From the NCBI RefSeq assembly GCF_001423425.1, contig NZ_LMNX01000005.1, positions 124,001 to 188,000 on the forward strand: a stretch of DNA of 64,000 nt, read 5' to 3'. Below are positions 1 through 8,753 of the stretch, in pieces (position 1 is the stretch's first letter; each line of letters opens with the position of its first letter). Both the position numbers and the translations under genes were made by a program. This DNA comes from Rhizobium sp. Leaf306. GTDB taxonomy: Bacteria > Pseudomonadota > Alphaproteobacteria > Rhizobiales > Rhizobiaceae. Under the pieces are notes generated by a model. That model was not told the origin of the DNA, searched no databases, and worked only from the letters and a program-made list of their open reading frames with translations.

Positions 1-261
1 TCCGAGCGCATCGATTTGACATCCGCGACCGTGCGCAGCGTGCGTGAGGAAACCGACCTGACGACGATCGTGCTCGGCAACAAGTCGATCTTCGGCGACT
101 CGACTATCACCATGATGTTCGACACCAAGACCTTCGACCTTCGCCAGTGGACGATCACCGACGCCCAGAACAAGGATACGTCCGTGATGGTCTATAACGT
201 CCGCAACGGCGTGGCGATGGACGAGAGAGTGTTCACCATCCCCTATGATCAGGTGAAGTAA
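1..261 (+). CDS. lolA: Outer-membrane lipoprotein carrier protein LolA, C-terminal part
   Basis: The reading frame is open from the first base and ends with TAA at 259-261, so only the last 86 residues of the protein are present. The fragment has the alternating beta-strand character of the LolA fold, with a FDTKTFDLRQW segment followed by a final strand ending in IPYDQVK. LolA carries lipoproteins across the periplasm from the LolCDE complex to LolB. In rhizobia this gene usually sits just upstream of exonuclease III, as here, and a strong terminator follows. The assignment rests partly on this gene order because the N-terminus is outside the window. Confidence 0.7.
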   Translation, partial: SERIDLTSATVRSVREETDLTTIVLGNKSIFGDSTITMMFDTKTFDLRQWTITDAQNKDTSVMVYNVRNGVAMDERVFTIPYDQVK

Positions 262-290
262 GACATATCGACTAGGACGGATCGCTTTTG

Positions 291-318
291 GAGGGCTGCG
301 GAAACGCGGCCCTTTTTG
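291..318 (+). terminator. Rho-independent terminator after lolA
   Basis: An 8-bp stem (GGGCTGCG at 293-300 with CGCGGCCC at 305-312, one G-U pair) encloses a GAAA tetraloop and is followed by five T residues. It lies 30 bases after the lolA stop and separates it from xthA. Confidence 0.85.
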
Positions 319-372
319 CTTTTCCTGCTATGCGAAATTGCCTAGAGGTGATGCCCATCAGCGAGGGCAGGC

Positions 373-1176
373 ATGACATTCTCCATCACCACCTGGAACA
401 TCAACTCGGTCCGGCTTCGCATGCCGATCGTGCAGCAGTTCATTACCCGCAACCAGCCGGACATTCTCTGCCTGCAGGAGATCAAGTGCCAGGAGCCTGA
501 GTTCCCCTACCAGCCGCTGAGAGACCTCGGTTACGAGCATATCATCGTGCACGGCCAGAAGGGCTATCACGGCGTCGCCATCGCCTCGCGGATCCCGCTC
601 TCCGAAGATCACCGCCAGAATTACTGCAATGTCGGCGATGCCCGGCACATCTCGGCGCTTTTCGGGACGGGTACCCGGCGCATCCGGGTGCATAATTTCT
701 ACGTGCCTGCGGGAGGCGACGAGCCGGACCGGACGATCAATCCGAAATTCGGCCACAAGCTGGATTTTGTCGAAGAGATGAAGGTTTTGAAGGCCGATGC
801 GACGCCCGGCATTTCGTCGATCCTCGTCGGCGATCTGAATATCGCACCGCTGGAGCACGATGTGTGGTCGCACAAGCAGCTTCTGAAGATCGTCAGTCAC
901 ACGCCGGTCGAAACTGAGGGCATGAAGGAGATCATCTCCAAGGGCGGCTGGCTCGATCTGATGCGCCAGTACACGCCTGAGCCGGAAAAGATTTACACCT
1001 GGTGGAGCTACCGCGCCAAGGACTGGGAAGCCGCCAACAAGGGTCGCCGTCTCGATCATATCTGGTCATCGCCGAACCTTGGCCCGTTTCTCGACCGGAT
1101 CGAGGTGCTGAAGGAAGCCCGAGGCTGGACCCAGCCATCGGACCACGTTCCGGTGACGGCAGTGTTCAAGTTCTAA
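373..1176 (+). CDS. xthA: Exodeoxyribonuclease III
   Basis: This 267-residue protein is a full-length member of the exonuclease III/AP-endonuclease family, which cuts DNA at abasic sites and trims 3' ends in base excision repair. The metal and catalytic motifs are all present: WNINSVR near residue 8, LQEIK with Glu36, GDLNIAP near residue 155, RRLDHIW near residue 226 and SDHVPV with Asp257-His258. The ATG at 373 is preceded by a purine-rich site (GAGGGCAGGC). It is convergent with the cyclic-nucleotide-binding gene, with only 12 bases between stops. Confidence 0.95.
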   Translation: MTFSITTWNINSVRLRMPIVQQFITRNQPDILCLQEIKCQEPEFPYQPLRDLGYEHIIVHGQKGYHGVAIASRIPLSEDHRQNYCNVGDARHISALFGTGTRRIRVHNFYVPAGGDEPDRTINPKFGHKLDFVEEMKVLKADATPGISSILVGDLNIAPLEHDVWSHKQLLKIVSHTPVETEGMKEIISKGGWLDLMRQYTPEPEKIYTWWSYRAKDWEAANKGRRLDHIWSSPNLGPFLDRIEVLKEARGWTQPSDHVPVTAVFKF

Positions 1177-1188
1177 GGAGCAGTCGTC

Positions 1189-1644
1189 TCAGCGGAACCG
1201 GTGCTGCATGGCGAGTGCTGCCTTGGCGAGGCTGACGATGTTGTCGCGGATCCGGTTTTCGATCAATCGCCCCACCTGAGGGTATTCCTCCAGCAGGCGT
1301 TCGAACAGCGAGCGGCCGATCCTGAGCGTTTCGGAATCCTCGGCGGCGATCGCCGTGAACTTGCGCTCGACCATGGTCACCAGCGCGAGCTCGGATAGAA
1401 GCGTGCCGGCCCCAACCGTCTTGTCGAGACGAACGGTGCCGTCGCGGGTGGTCGAGTAAAGGTCGAAACTGCCTTTGCAGACGATGAAGGCGGATTCGGC
1501 GGGCGAGCGTTCCCGGAAAAGCTCCTGGCCTGTCGATGTCGAACGCCGTTCGGCACCGAACGCGATCAGCCGCAGCTGGTCGCTATCCAGTTCCCTGAAA
1601 AGCGGCACCTGCGACAGAAGCCTTATATCGTCGGTCAGTGCCAT
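1189..1644 (-). CDS. Single-domain cyclic nucleotide-binding protein
   Basis: The 151-residue protein is almost entirely one cNMP-binding (CRP/PKA-type) beta-barrel. It starts with the typical LLSQVPLFRELDSDQL helix and has a phosphate-binding cassette, SELALVTMVERKFTAIA, with the family Glu and Arg. No helix-turn-helix follows, so it is not a CRP-like DNA-binding protein; it more likely senses a nucleotide and acts on a partner protein. It lies 24 bases downstream of the response regulator on the same strand and is probably cotranscribed with it. The ligand (cAMP, cGMP or other) cannot be told from the sequence. Confidence 0.85.
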   Translation of the reverse strand: MALTDDIRLLSQVPLFRELDSDQLRLIAFGAERRSTSTGQELFRERSPAESAFIVCKGSFDLYSTTRDGTVRLDKTVGAGTLLSELALVTMVERKFTAIAAEDSETLRIGRSLFERLLEEYPQVGRLIENRIRDNIVSLAKAALAMQHRFR

Positions 1645-1668
1645 TTTACGGGTTTGCGGTCTTCGGGG

Positions 1669-2349
1669 TTAAGGAACGATCTTGTATCCACCGTTTTCCG
1701 TCACCAGAATCTCAGCATTCGAGGGGTCGCGCTCGATCTTCTGTCTCAGACGATAGACATGGGTTTCCAGTGTATGCGTTGTAACGCCGGAATTATAGCC
1801 CCATACTTCTTCCAGAAGAATATCGCGGGTGACAACTTTCAGGCCGGCGCGATAGAGATAGCGGATGATTGCCGCTTCCTTTTCCGTCAGACGGATCTTC
1901 TTGCCGTCATCCGTGGTCAGAAGCTTCTGGCTTGGCTTGAACAGATAGGGGCCGACGGTGAACGTGGCGTCCTCGCTCTGTTCGTACTGGCGAAGCTGCG
2001 CGCGGATACGCGCAAGCAGCACGGCAAAGCGGAACGGCTTCGTCACGTAATCGTTGGCGCCTGCTTCGAGGCCGAGGATCGTGTCGGAATCGGTGTCGTG
2101 GCCCGTCAGCATGATGATCGGGGCCTTGAAGCCGTTCTTGCGCAGGACCTTGACCGCCTCGCGGCCGTCCATATCCGGCAAGCCGACATCCATGATCAGA
2201 AGGTCGACCTGGGTCGCCTTGGCGGTATTGACCGCCTTGGTTGCATTGGCTTCCTGCAAAATCGAGAATTCGTCGTAGAAGCCGAGCTGCTCCACAAGGG
2301 TCTCGCGCAGATCATCGTCGTCATCGACCAGCAGTATCGTTCTCGCCAT
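1669..2349 (-). CDS. cenR: OmpR-family response regulator, CenR-like
   Basis: A 226-residue two-domain response regulator. The receiver domain (about 1-120) has the acidic cluster DDDDD at 9-13, phospho-acceptor Asp54 in LLIMDVGLP, Thr82 and Lys104 in VTKPF. The winged-helix DNA-binding domain (about 130-226) ends with the usual RLRQKIERDP and GGYKIVP elements. The N-terminus (ILLVDDDDDLRETLVEQL) and the phrase VGLPDMDGREA resemble CenR, the essential cell-envelope regulator of alphaproteobacteria; this is family recognition, not proof. No histidine kinase is adjacent, which fits CenR, whose kinase CenK is generally encoded elsewhere. Confidence 0.75.
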   Translation of the reverse strand: MARTILLVDDDDDLRETLVEQLGFYDEFSILQEANATKAVNTAKATQVDLLIMDVGLPDMDGREAVKVLRKNGFKAPIIMLTGHDTDSDTILGLEAGANDYVTKPFRFAVLLARIRAQLRQYEQSEDATFTVGPYLFKPSQKLLTTDDGKKIRLTEKEAAIIRYLYRAGLKVVTRDILLEEVWGYNSGVTTHTLETHVYRLRQKIERDPSNAEILVTENGGYKIVP

Positions 2350-2502
2350 GCAGTTCTTGCCTTCCGTAGCGCCTATTGCGTTTGTAAGACGTATCTAGGG
2401 TTCTTCGATGTAAAACCCAACCCGCTATGAATTCAAACGAAATCATATTCAAAGCAAAACCTTGTGAGTGAAATGCATCTTTTTCGCGAGGGAGATCACA
2501 AA

Positions 2503-3024
2503 ATGGCGCCTGTCATCACGGTTCGTACCGCTCCGCGTGACCGCCGGCGTGCCATCGTGACGTGCGGCGGGATCACCGTTCAGGCAGCGCTCGGGCGATC
2601 CGGGACGACGGCGTTCAAGCGGGAAGGCGACGGAGGCACGCCGATTGCCTCGATGCGGATCATCAGCGGCTTCATCCGCGGCGACCGTCTTTCGGTGCCG
2701 GCCACGCGGCTTCCGCTTCGCCGCATCGGCAAAGACATGCTCTGGTGCGACGAGCCGAAGCACCCGGCCTACAACCGCCTGGTGAAGGCTCCGTTCAAGC
2801 CCAGTCATGAGGAGATGAAGCGGGCCGACGAGCTCTACGATATCTGCCTCGTGCTCGACTGGAACATCACCTCGCGCAAGCGCCACGGCGGCTCGGCCAT
2901 CTTCTTCCACCTGATCCGCCCAGGCTACCAGCCGACAGCCGGCTGTGTCGCGGTTCACCCGCGCGACATGAAGCGGCTGCTGCCGTTTCTGCGCAAGGGG
3001 ACGGTGGTGCGGGTTTTGGGGTGA
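2503..3024 (+). CDS. L,D-transpeptidase (YkuD) family protein
   Basis: A 173-residue YkuD-domain protein of the short L,D-transpeptidase type, which forms or edits 3-3 peptidoglycan cross-links or attaches proteins to the wall. The catalytic region is visible as HGGSAIFFH (His136) and PTAGCVAV with nucleophile Cys148. I chose the ATG at 2503 over a GTG at 2464 because a GAGGGA site lies about 9 bases upstream and the family match begins there. No signal peptide is evident, so export would need another route or a different start. It is convergent with the EamA gene. Confidence 0.85.
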   Translation: MAPVITVRTAPRDRRRAIVTCGGITVQAALGRSGTTAFKREGDGGTPIASMRIISGFIRGDRLSVPATRLPLRRIGKDMLWCDEPKHPAYNRLVKAPFKPSHEEMKRADELYDICLVLDWNITSRKRHGGSAIFFHLIRPGYQPTAGCVAVHPRDMKRLLPFLRKGTVVRVLG

Positions 3025-3039
3025 GGCTTTTCGGATGGG

Positions 3040-3870
3040 CTACCGGCCGATGGCAATCGCACCGGCCGCCACGATGAGCCCTGCCACGATGCGCTTCGGT
3101 GTGAGTGTCTCGCCGAGGAACAGCCTGCCGATGATCATCGCGAAGGCCACGCTCGTTTCGCGGATTGCGGTGATAGGGCCGGCAGGTCCCATGGAGTAGG
3201 CGATGATGACGACGCCATAGGCGATCAGCACGAAGATGCCGGCCAGCAGGGCCTTGCGGGTTTCCCGCTCGCGGATGTCCAGGCGCAAGCGCCCCCGCAT
3301 CAGCGTATACGCGACAATCAGCAGCACGCCATAGGTGAACAGCACCCAGGCTGCATAGGCACCCGGATCGGGCAGATAGCGTACGCCGATGGAATCAACC
3401 GTCGCGTAGGTGGCGATGATTAGGCCGGTCAGCAGCGCCCACAAAATGGACGTGGTCGGCGCGCGCTGGCTGCCGGTCGAGAGGCTCATGATGCCAGCCG
3501 CTACCAGGATGACGCCGAGAATCTGGGAAGAGGTGAGCGTTTGTCCCATCATCAGGAAGCCGCCGAGTGACACCAGAAGCGGCACGGAGCCGCGCACGAT
3601 CGGGTAGACCTGTCCGAGGTCGCCCAGCCGGTAGGCGAAGACGAGGAAGATGCTGTAGGCCACCTGCAGCATCGATGAGGCGAGGATAAACCCGAGGCCT
3701 GCGGCCGTCGGCCATGGAAACCACAGCATGACCGGGAGAGCGGCGAGAATGCCCGTGATGCCCATCACGGTGATCGACCACAGCCTGTCGGCGCCCGAGC
3801 GCAGGAATGCATTCCAGCTGGCATGCATGACGGCGGCGGTGAGCGCCAGCGCGATGACGGTCGGGCTCAT
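3040..3870 (-). CDS. EamA/DMT-family transporter
   Basis: The 276-residue protein has about ten hydrophobic segments arranged as two EamA repeats, the layout of drug/metabolite transporters that export amino acids or other small metabolites. Characteristic pieces are ASWNAFLRSG after the first helix, IVRGSVPLLVSLGG in the first repeat and IRETSVAFAMIIGRLFLGE in the second. The substrate cannot be inferred. It stands alone between the convergent L,D-transpeptidase gene and the 3' end of leuC. Confidence 0.85.
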   Translation of the reverse strand: MSPTVIALALTAAVMHASWNAFLRSGADRLWSITVMGITGILAALPVMLWFPWPTAAGLGFILASSMLQVAYSIFLVFAYRLGDLGQVYPIVRGSVPLLVSLGGFLMMGQTLTSSQILGVILVAAGIMSLSTGSQRAPTTSILWALLTGLIIATYATVDSIGVRYLPDPGAYAAWVLFTYGVLLIVAYTLMRGRLRLDIRERETRKALLAGIFVLIAYGVVIIAYSMGPAGPITAIRETSVAFAMIIGRLFLGETLTPKRIVAGLIVAAGAIAIGR

Positions 3871-4017
3871 TGCTTGGCGATCCTTCAGTCGCGCGGCAAA
3901 AGACGGAGCGGGCCGACAGGCATTGCCGGCCGATCTCCTTAAAAATCTACCGTATTGACGCGTCCCGAAAGATCAAACGTGTTTTCCTGAACCGGCTGTG
4001 AGCGCTGTTCATCGCAG

Positions 4018-4054
4018 CAAAAAGCCGCCGGATGCTTTCACATCCAGCGGCTTC
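4018..4054 (-). terminator. Rho-independent terminator after leuC
   Basis: Read on the minus strand, GCCGCTGGATG pairs with CATCCGGCGGC around a 6-base loop, followed by TTTTT. It starts 28 bases beyond the leuC stop. Confidence 0.85.
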
Positions 4055-4081
4055 GCTTGTCTGGCATGAAGAGCCTTCAGC

Positions 4082-5491
4082 CTATTTCCAGTCGCGGATA
4101 TCCACGAAGCGGCCGGCGACGGCGGCGGCGGCGGCCATGGCGGGGGAGACGAGGTGGGTGCGGCCCTTGGAGCCCTGACGGCCCTCGAAATTGCGGTTCG
4201 AGGTCGAAGCGCAACGTTCATAGGGGTTGAGGCGGTCGTCGTTCATGGCAAGGCACATGGAGCAGCCAGGCTCGCGCCAATCGAAACCGGCAGCCTTGAA
4301 GATCCGGTCGAGACCTTCGGCTTCCGCCTGTTCCTTGACGAGGCCGGAGCCCGGAACGACCATGGCCGACACCGTCGACGCAACGGTCTTGCCTTCGACC
4401 ATCTTTGCCGCAGCGCGCAGATCCTCGATGCGGCCGTTGGTGCAGGAGCCGATAAAGACGCGATCGATGGTGATGTCGGTCATCTTCGTGCCCGGCGTCA
4501 GGCCCATATACTCGAGCGCGCGCCATTTGGAGGTGCGCTTGTTTTCGTCCTTGATCTGGTCGGGATCGGGAACCGTGCCTTCGATCGTGGTCACGTCCTC
4601 GGGCGAGGAGCCCCAGGAAACGATCGGGGGCAGGGCGGCTGCGTCCAGCACCACGACCTTGTCGTAATGAGCGCCTTCGTCCGTGTGCAGCGTCTTCCAG
4701 TAGTCGACGGCCATATCCCAGGCGGTGCCCTTCGGCGCGCGCGGCTTGCCCTTGATATACTCGAACGTCGTCTCGTCAGGAGCGATCAGGCCGGCACGAG
4801 CGCCACCTTCGATCGTCATGTTGCAGACGGTCATGCGGCCTTCCATGGAGAGCGACCGGATCGCCTCGCCGGCAAACTCGATGACGTGTCCGGTGCCGCC
4901 GGCGGTGCCGATTTCGCCGATGATCGACAGGATGACGTCCTTTGCCGTGACGCCCGCCGGCAGTTTGCCGTCGACGCGGACCAGCATGTTCTTCGCCTTG
5001 GTCTGCAGCAGCGTCTGGGTGGCGAGAACATGCTCCACTTCCGACGTGCCGATGCCGTGCGCCAGCGAACCGAAGGCGCCGTGCGTCGAGGTATGGCTGT
5101 CACCGCAGACGATCGTCATGCCTGGCAGGGTAAAACCCTGTTCCGGCCCGACGATATGGACGATACCCTGGCGGACATCGCTTTCGGAAAAGTATTCGAC
5201 GCCGAAATCCCTGGCGTTTTCGGCCAGCGCCTCGACCTGGATGCGGCTTTCCTCGTTCTTGATGCCGAGGTGACGGTCAGGCGAGGTCGGCACGTTGTGA
5301 TCGACGACGGCGAGCGTGCGCTGCGGCGAGCGCACCTTGCGTCCGGCAAGGCGCAGGCCCTCGAAGGCCTGCGGGCTCGTCACCTCATGCACCAGGTGAC
5401 GGTCGATATAGAGAAGACAGGTATCGTTTTCATCGCGGGAGACGACGTGGTCGTCCCAGATCTTGTCATACAAAGTACGAGGTGCGCTCAT
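4082..5491 (-). CDS. leuC: 3-isopropylmalate dehydratase large subunit
   Basis: The 469-residue protein is a full-length LeuC, which with LeuD isomerises 2- to 3-isopropylmalate in leucine biosynthesis. The [4Fe-4S] cluster ligands are Cys350 ([12 protein letters not shown]) and Cys410/Cys413 (GCSMCLAMN), with the family spacing of 60 and 3. The substrate-site signature [12 protein letters not shown] is also intact. leuD is not adjacent in this window, as is common in rhizobia where leuC stands alone. A strong terminator follows, and about 330 bases without a gene lie upstream. Confidence 0.97.
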   Translation of the reverse strand: MSAPRTLYDKIWDDHVVSRDENDTCLLYIDRHLVHEVTSPQAFEGLRLAGRKVRSPQRTLAVVDHNVPTSPDRHLGIKNEESRIQVEALAENARDFGVEYFSESDVRQGIVHIVGPEQGFTLPGMTIVCGDSHTSTHGAFGSLAHGIGTSEVEHVLATQTLLQTKAKNMLVRVDGKLPAGVTAKDVILSIIGEIGTAGGTGHVIEFAGEAIRSLSMEGRMTVCNMTIEGGARAGLIAPDETTFEYIKGKPRAPKGTAWDMAVDYWKTLHTDEGAHYDKVVVLDAAALPPIVSWGSSPEDVTTIEGTVPDPDQIKDENKRTSKWRALEYMGLTPGTKMTDITIDRVFIGSCTNGRIEDLRAAAKMVEGKTVASTVSAMVVPGSGLVKEQAEAEGLDRIFKAAGFDWREPGCSMCLAMNDDRLNPYERCASTSNRNFEGRQGSKGRTHLVSPAMAAAAAVAGRFVDIRDWK

Positions 5492-5820
5492 GGCTGCGGT
5501 CCAATAAGATTGAGAATGGGTGGGGAAATAGAGGCGGCATCTTAGGCCGCGCCGGACATGTCTGCCCGGTCAGCTAAGTCGGCTGCATAGAGCGCCGGAT
5601 ACGCGCGCAAAAAAGCGTGACGGCAGACGCTTGTGGTCCTGCAGCACGATCATGCGGTTCGCGAGACATCCGAATTTCGATCCCATGGCAAAGGGTGTAG
5701 CAGTTTTTTGAATTCTCGGCAATTGCCTCCAGAAAACGTACATGCGAGAACGCTACTAAAGGAACCCCCTCATGGGGGGCCGGTCGGCAGCGCCTCCCGG
5801 GCCTGAAAGAGGAGACGAGA
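5492..5820. other. Intergenic region between divergent leuC and GGDEF genes
   Basis: This 329-base gap must hold the promoters of both leuC (minus) and the diguanylate cyclase (plus). Small inverted repeats are visible (for example GCGT/ACGC around 5612-5631), and GAGGAGACGAG just before 5821 is a ribosome-binding site. I see no convincing leader peptide, riboswitch or operator. Confidence 0.5.
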
Positions 5821-6849
5821 ATGGCTTTGCCAGCGCAGCTTCCCGACAACGAGGCTGAACGCCTGCTCTCTGTGCGGGCCCTGATTTCCGCCGACGGACC
5901 CTCCACGCCGGAGCTCGAGGCGCTTGTGAAGCTTGCCAAGGATGTGTTCACGACGCCTTATGCGGCCGTCAACATCGTCGACGCCGATTGGCATCGGGTG
6001 GCCTGCCAAGTTGGCATTCGAACGAGCGAATGCCCGCGCGACATCTCGATCTGCTCCCGTGTCGTGTTCGACAACGAGGTCGTGGTGGTTCCCGATCTTG
6101 CCCGCCATCCGGAACTGCGCGATCTTCCTTATGTGCTGGGCGAGCCGGGTTTCAGGTCCTATGCCGGTGCGCCGGTCGCGCTGGAGCCGGGTCTTCCCGT
6201 TGGTGCCTTCTGCCTTCTCGATACCGAGCCGCGCGAATTCAGCGACCGGGAGATCGCCAATCTCATGCATTTCGCCGAGGTGGCGAGCGGTCTTTTGCGG
6301 TTGCAGAAGGCAAATCATGTGATGGGTTTTGCCGAGGAAAAGCTGCGGCTGGCCGCAATCACCGATCCGATGACCGGGTTCTACAATCGCGCGGCGCTGG
6401 TCTCGATCGTCGACGGCATGCTGGCCGATGCGTTTTCGGCGCAGCAGACGGTCGGCGTTCTCTACATGGATATGGACGGGTTCAAGACGATCAACGACAC
6501 GCTCGGCCATCCCGCTGGCGATGAAGTGCTGAAGCAGGCGGCGCAACGCATTACCGAATGCCTCGGTGTCCAGGAAATTGCCGTCCGGATGGGTGGCGAC
6601 GAGTTCGCCGTCTTCGTACCGAACCTTGCCAATGCCAATGCGCTGGCCGGTCTTTCGGAACGCCTCGTGAAACGGTTCCGCAGCCCGTTTGCCGTGGGCA
6701 GGCATATCGTCAATGCACGTCTGAGCGTGGGTGCTGCCCTCGCACCGCATGCAGGGTCGGATCGCCTCAGCCTGTTGCAGGCCGTGGATGAAGCGCTGTA
6801 CGAGGCGAAGGCCTCCGGCCGCGACAGGTTCGTCCTCAGGTCCTCCTGA
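5821..6849 (+). CDS. GAF-GGDEF diguanylate cyclase
   Basis: The 342-residue soluble protein has an N-terminal GAF sensor domain (about residues 20-160) and a C-terminal GGDEF domain (about 175-340). The active-site loop is a perfect GGDEF at 258-262, and LTDP-like and NDTLGHPAGDE motifs are present, so it should make cyclic di-GMP. The usual inhibitory RxxD site five residues upstream of GGDEF is replaced by GVQE (249-252), which suggests no product inhibition through the I-site. The start has a strong AGGAGA site. The signal bound by the GAF domain is unknown. Confidence 0.93.
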   Translation: MALPAQLPDNEAERLLSVRALISADGPSTPELEALVKLAKDVFTTPYAAVNIVDADWHRVACQVGIRTSECPRDISICSRVVFDNEVVVVPDLARHPELRDLPYVLGEPGFRSYAGAPVALEPGLPVGAFCLLDTEPREFSDREIANLMHFAEVASGLLRLQKANHVMGFAEEKLRLAAITDPMTGFYNRAALVSIVDGMLADAFSAQQTVGVLYMDMDGFKTINDTLGHPAGDEVLKQAAQRITECLGVQEIAVRMGGDEFAVFVPNLANANALAGLSERLVKRFRSPFAVGRHIVNARLSVGAALAPHAGSDRLSLLQAVDEALYEAKASGRDRFVLRSS

Positions 6850-6874
6850 CGGCGGCGAATGCGGGCGATGCCTT

Positions 6875-7711
6875 CTATCGACGGCTTGCCTTTCTGATCC
6901 CCTGTTCCCGCATCCTCTTTTCGACTTGCCGCAAGGCAATCGACAAGCCGATCGTCAGGATCAGGTAGATATAGGCGACGATCGAATAGGTTTCGAAAAA
7001 CCGGAACGAGCCGGACGCATAGATCTTGCCGGCCTGGCTGATATCGGCCACGCCGAGAACCGAAACGAGAGAACTGTCCTTCACCATGGCAACGAAGTCG
7101 TTCGAGAGGGGTGGGAAGATCACTCGTATCGCTTGCGGAAACACGACAAGGCGAAAGCGCTGACCCCGCGTCAGCCCGAGCGCCATGGCCGCTTCGACCT
7201 GGCCGCGATCGATGGACTGGAAACCGGCGCGAAAGATCTCGGCGATAAAGGCGGAATAGCCGATCGTCAGCGCAATGATCGCTCGCCACATCAGCGACAG
7301 ATCGCGGACCTGCATCGGCTCCAGCCAGCCGCCGTCGACCAATGGCGTGATCAGGACATTGTAAAAACCGACGATCGCCGGTGCGCCGGCAAAGGCAATG
7401 TAGAATAAAAGCACCAGGATCGGGATGCCGCGCACGACTTCCACATAGAAGCGCGCCGCCTGCCTCAGCGCGAGGCGATCGGAAAGACCGGCAAGCGCGA
7501 TCGCCAGGCCTAGCGCGGTGGCAAGCACGAAGGCCGTGACCGTCACGAACACCGTCACCCAGATGCCGCGCGAGACTGTGGCAAACACTTGGGCATAGAG
7601 ATCGTTGACGACGATCACGGCTGCGATCGCGAGGCCTATGACGACGACGGCTGCGAGCCACCACGGACGATCACCATCGCCGCCCGATGTCGGCAGGGTC
7701 TGAAAGGTCAT
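6875..7711 (-). CDS. Polar amino-acid ABC transporter permease
   Basis: A 278-residue HisM/GlnP-family inner-membrane permease. It has several hydrophobic helices and the EAA loop (EAAMALGLTRGQRFRLVVFP) that contacts the ATPase. It lies 40 bases downstream of the periplasmic binding-protein gene on the same strand, so the two probably form one operon for uptake of a polar amino acid. No second permease or ATP-binding gene is nearby; the next gene downstream is convergent. The permease may work as a homodimer with an ATPase encoded elsewhere. Confidence 0.9.
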   Translation of the reverse strand: MTFQTLPTSGGDGDRPWWLAAVVVIGLAIAAVIVVNDLYAQVFATVSRGIWVTVFVTVTAFVLATALGLAIALAGLSDRLALRQAARFYVEVVRGIPILVLLFYIAFAGAPAIVGFYNVLITPLVDGGWLEPMQVRDLSLMWRAIIALTIGYSAFIAEIFRAGFQSIDRGQVEAAMALGLTRGQRFRLVVFPQAIRVIFPPLSNDFVAMVKDSSLVSVLGVADISQAGKIYASGSFRFFETYSIVAYIYLILTIGLSIALRQVEKRMREQGIRKASRR

Positions 7712-7751
7712 CAGGTTTCGACCCTGTCCGCGGTGCCTGCCATCCTGATGG

Positions 7752-8549
7752 TCACTGGCCCATCTTGTAGTCGAGGAACCACTTTTTGTTCAGGGCATCC
7801 AGCGTGCCGTCGGCTTTCAGCGCGGCGATCGCGGCGTTGACGGGCGCTGCGAGATCCGATCCCTTCTTGAAGATGAAGCCGAAATCTTCGGCGCCGAGCG
7901 GGCCGCCGATCACCTTCAGCCCGCCGTTCGACGCGTCGACATAGCCTTTCGCCGCAACGCTGTCGGTCAGGACGAGATCGACATCGCCGCCTTTCAACGC
8001 CTGCACGGTTGCGCCGAAGGTTTCGAACAGCTTGATGCGCGGGTTCTGCTCGTTGCCGTCGAGGATGCTGTAGACGGCTGTATAGAAGGGCGAGGTGCCC
8101 GGCTGGGCGCCGATCAGCGCGCCGTCCACGGCAGCGAAGGCCTTTTCGTCGGCAAAGCGGGTTTCGTCGCCACGTACCAGCATGAACTGTTCGGAGCGCA
8201 GGTAGGGATCGGAGAAATCGACCTGTGCCTTGCGTTCATCCTTGATGGTGATGCCGGTCATGCCGATGTCGTACTGGCCATCGGACACGGCCTGGATCAT
8301 CGCGTCCCAGCTGACGTTCTGGTACTCGACCTTGAAATTCAACCGCTTGGCGATCTCGTTCATCGCATCATACTCCCAGCCGATCGCCTTGCCCGTCTTC
8401 GGATCGACGAACTGCAGGGGCGGGTAGGCGTTTTCGGTGACGACGACAACGGATCGGCCCTTCAGGTCCGGCAGGTTTTGCGCAAAAGCAGTGACCGGTG
8501 CCAGGCTTGCAACTGCGAGGGCGGCAATGACAAAACGTCTTTTCAGCAT
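7752..8549 (-). CDS. Amino-acid ABC transporter substrate-binding protein
   Basis: The 265-residue protein belongs to the SBP_bac_3 family of periplasmic amino-acid receptors. It begins with a classical signal peptide (MLKRRFVIAALAVASLAPVTAFA, listed here in parts: basic MLKRR, hydrophobic core, A-F-A cleavage site). Family landmarks include YPPLQFVDP, WDAMIQAVSDGQYDIGMTG and a RSEQFMLVRGDET stretch in the ligand cleft. It precedes the permease in the same operon. The amino acid bound cannot be specified. Confidence 0.9.
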   Translation of the reverse strand: MLKRRFVIAALAVASLAPVTAFAQNLPDLKGRSVVVVTENAYPPLQFVDPKTGKAIGWEYDAMNEIAKRLNFKVEYQNVSWDAMIQAVSDGQYDIGMTGITIKDERKAQVDFSDPYLRSEQFMLVRGDETRFADEKAFAAVDGALIGAQPGTSPFYTAVYSILDGNEQNPRIKLFETFGATVQALKGGDVDLVLTDSVAAKGYVDASNGGLKVIGGPLGAEDFGFIFKKGSDLAAPVNAAIAALKADGTLDALNKKWFLDYKMGQ

Positions 8550-8702
8550 GGGGCGATCCTCAAGAGAAATATCTCAGCCAAATCTCACCAATTTCTGCGG
8601 GAAGACAAGCACAACCATTCCTTCAGACGAAGATCGCTGGGTTTGGCTTTGCAGACGCAACTGCATGGGATCGATATCAATGCCCGAGGGCAATCGCAGG
8701 CA

Positions 8703-8732
8703 ATAAAAAAGGCGGCCAACCGGCCGCCTTTT
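8703..8732 (-). terminator. Rho-independent terminator after rplS
   Basis: On the minus strand AAGGCGGCC pairs perfectly with GGCCGCCTT around a 4-base loop, then TTTTTT. It lies about 22 bases after the rplS stop. Confidence 0.9.
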
Positions 8733-8753
8733 CTCATCCCATGAAGGGAAATC

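Noticed and set aside
4154-5545. A 463-codon open frame antisense to leuC
   Set aside because: Same codon-bias shadow; leuC is complete with all cluster cysteines.
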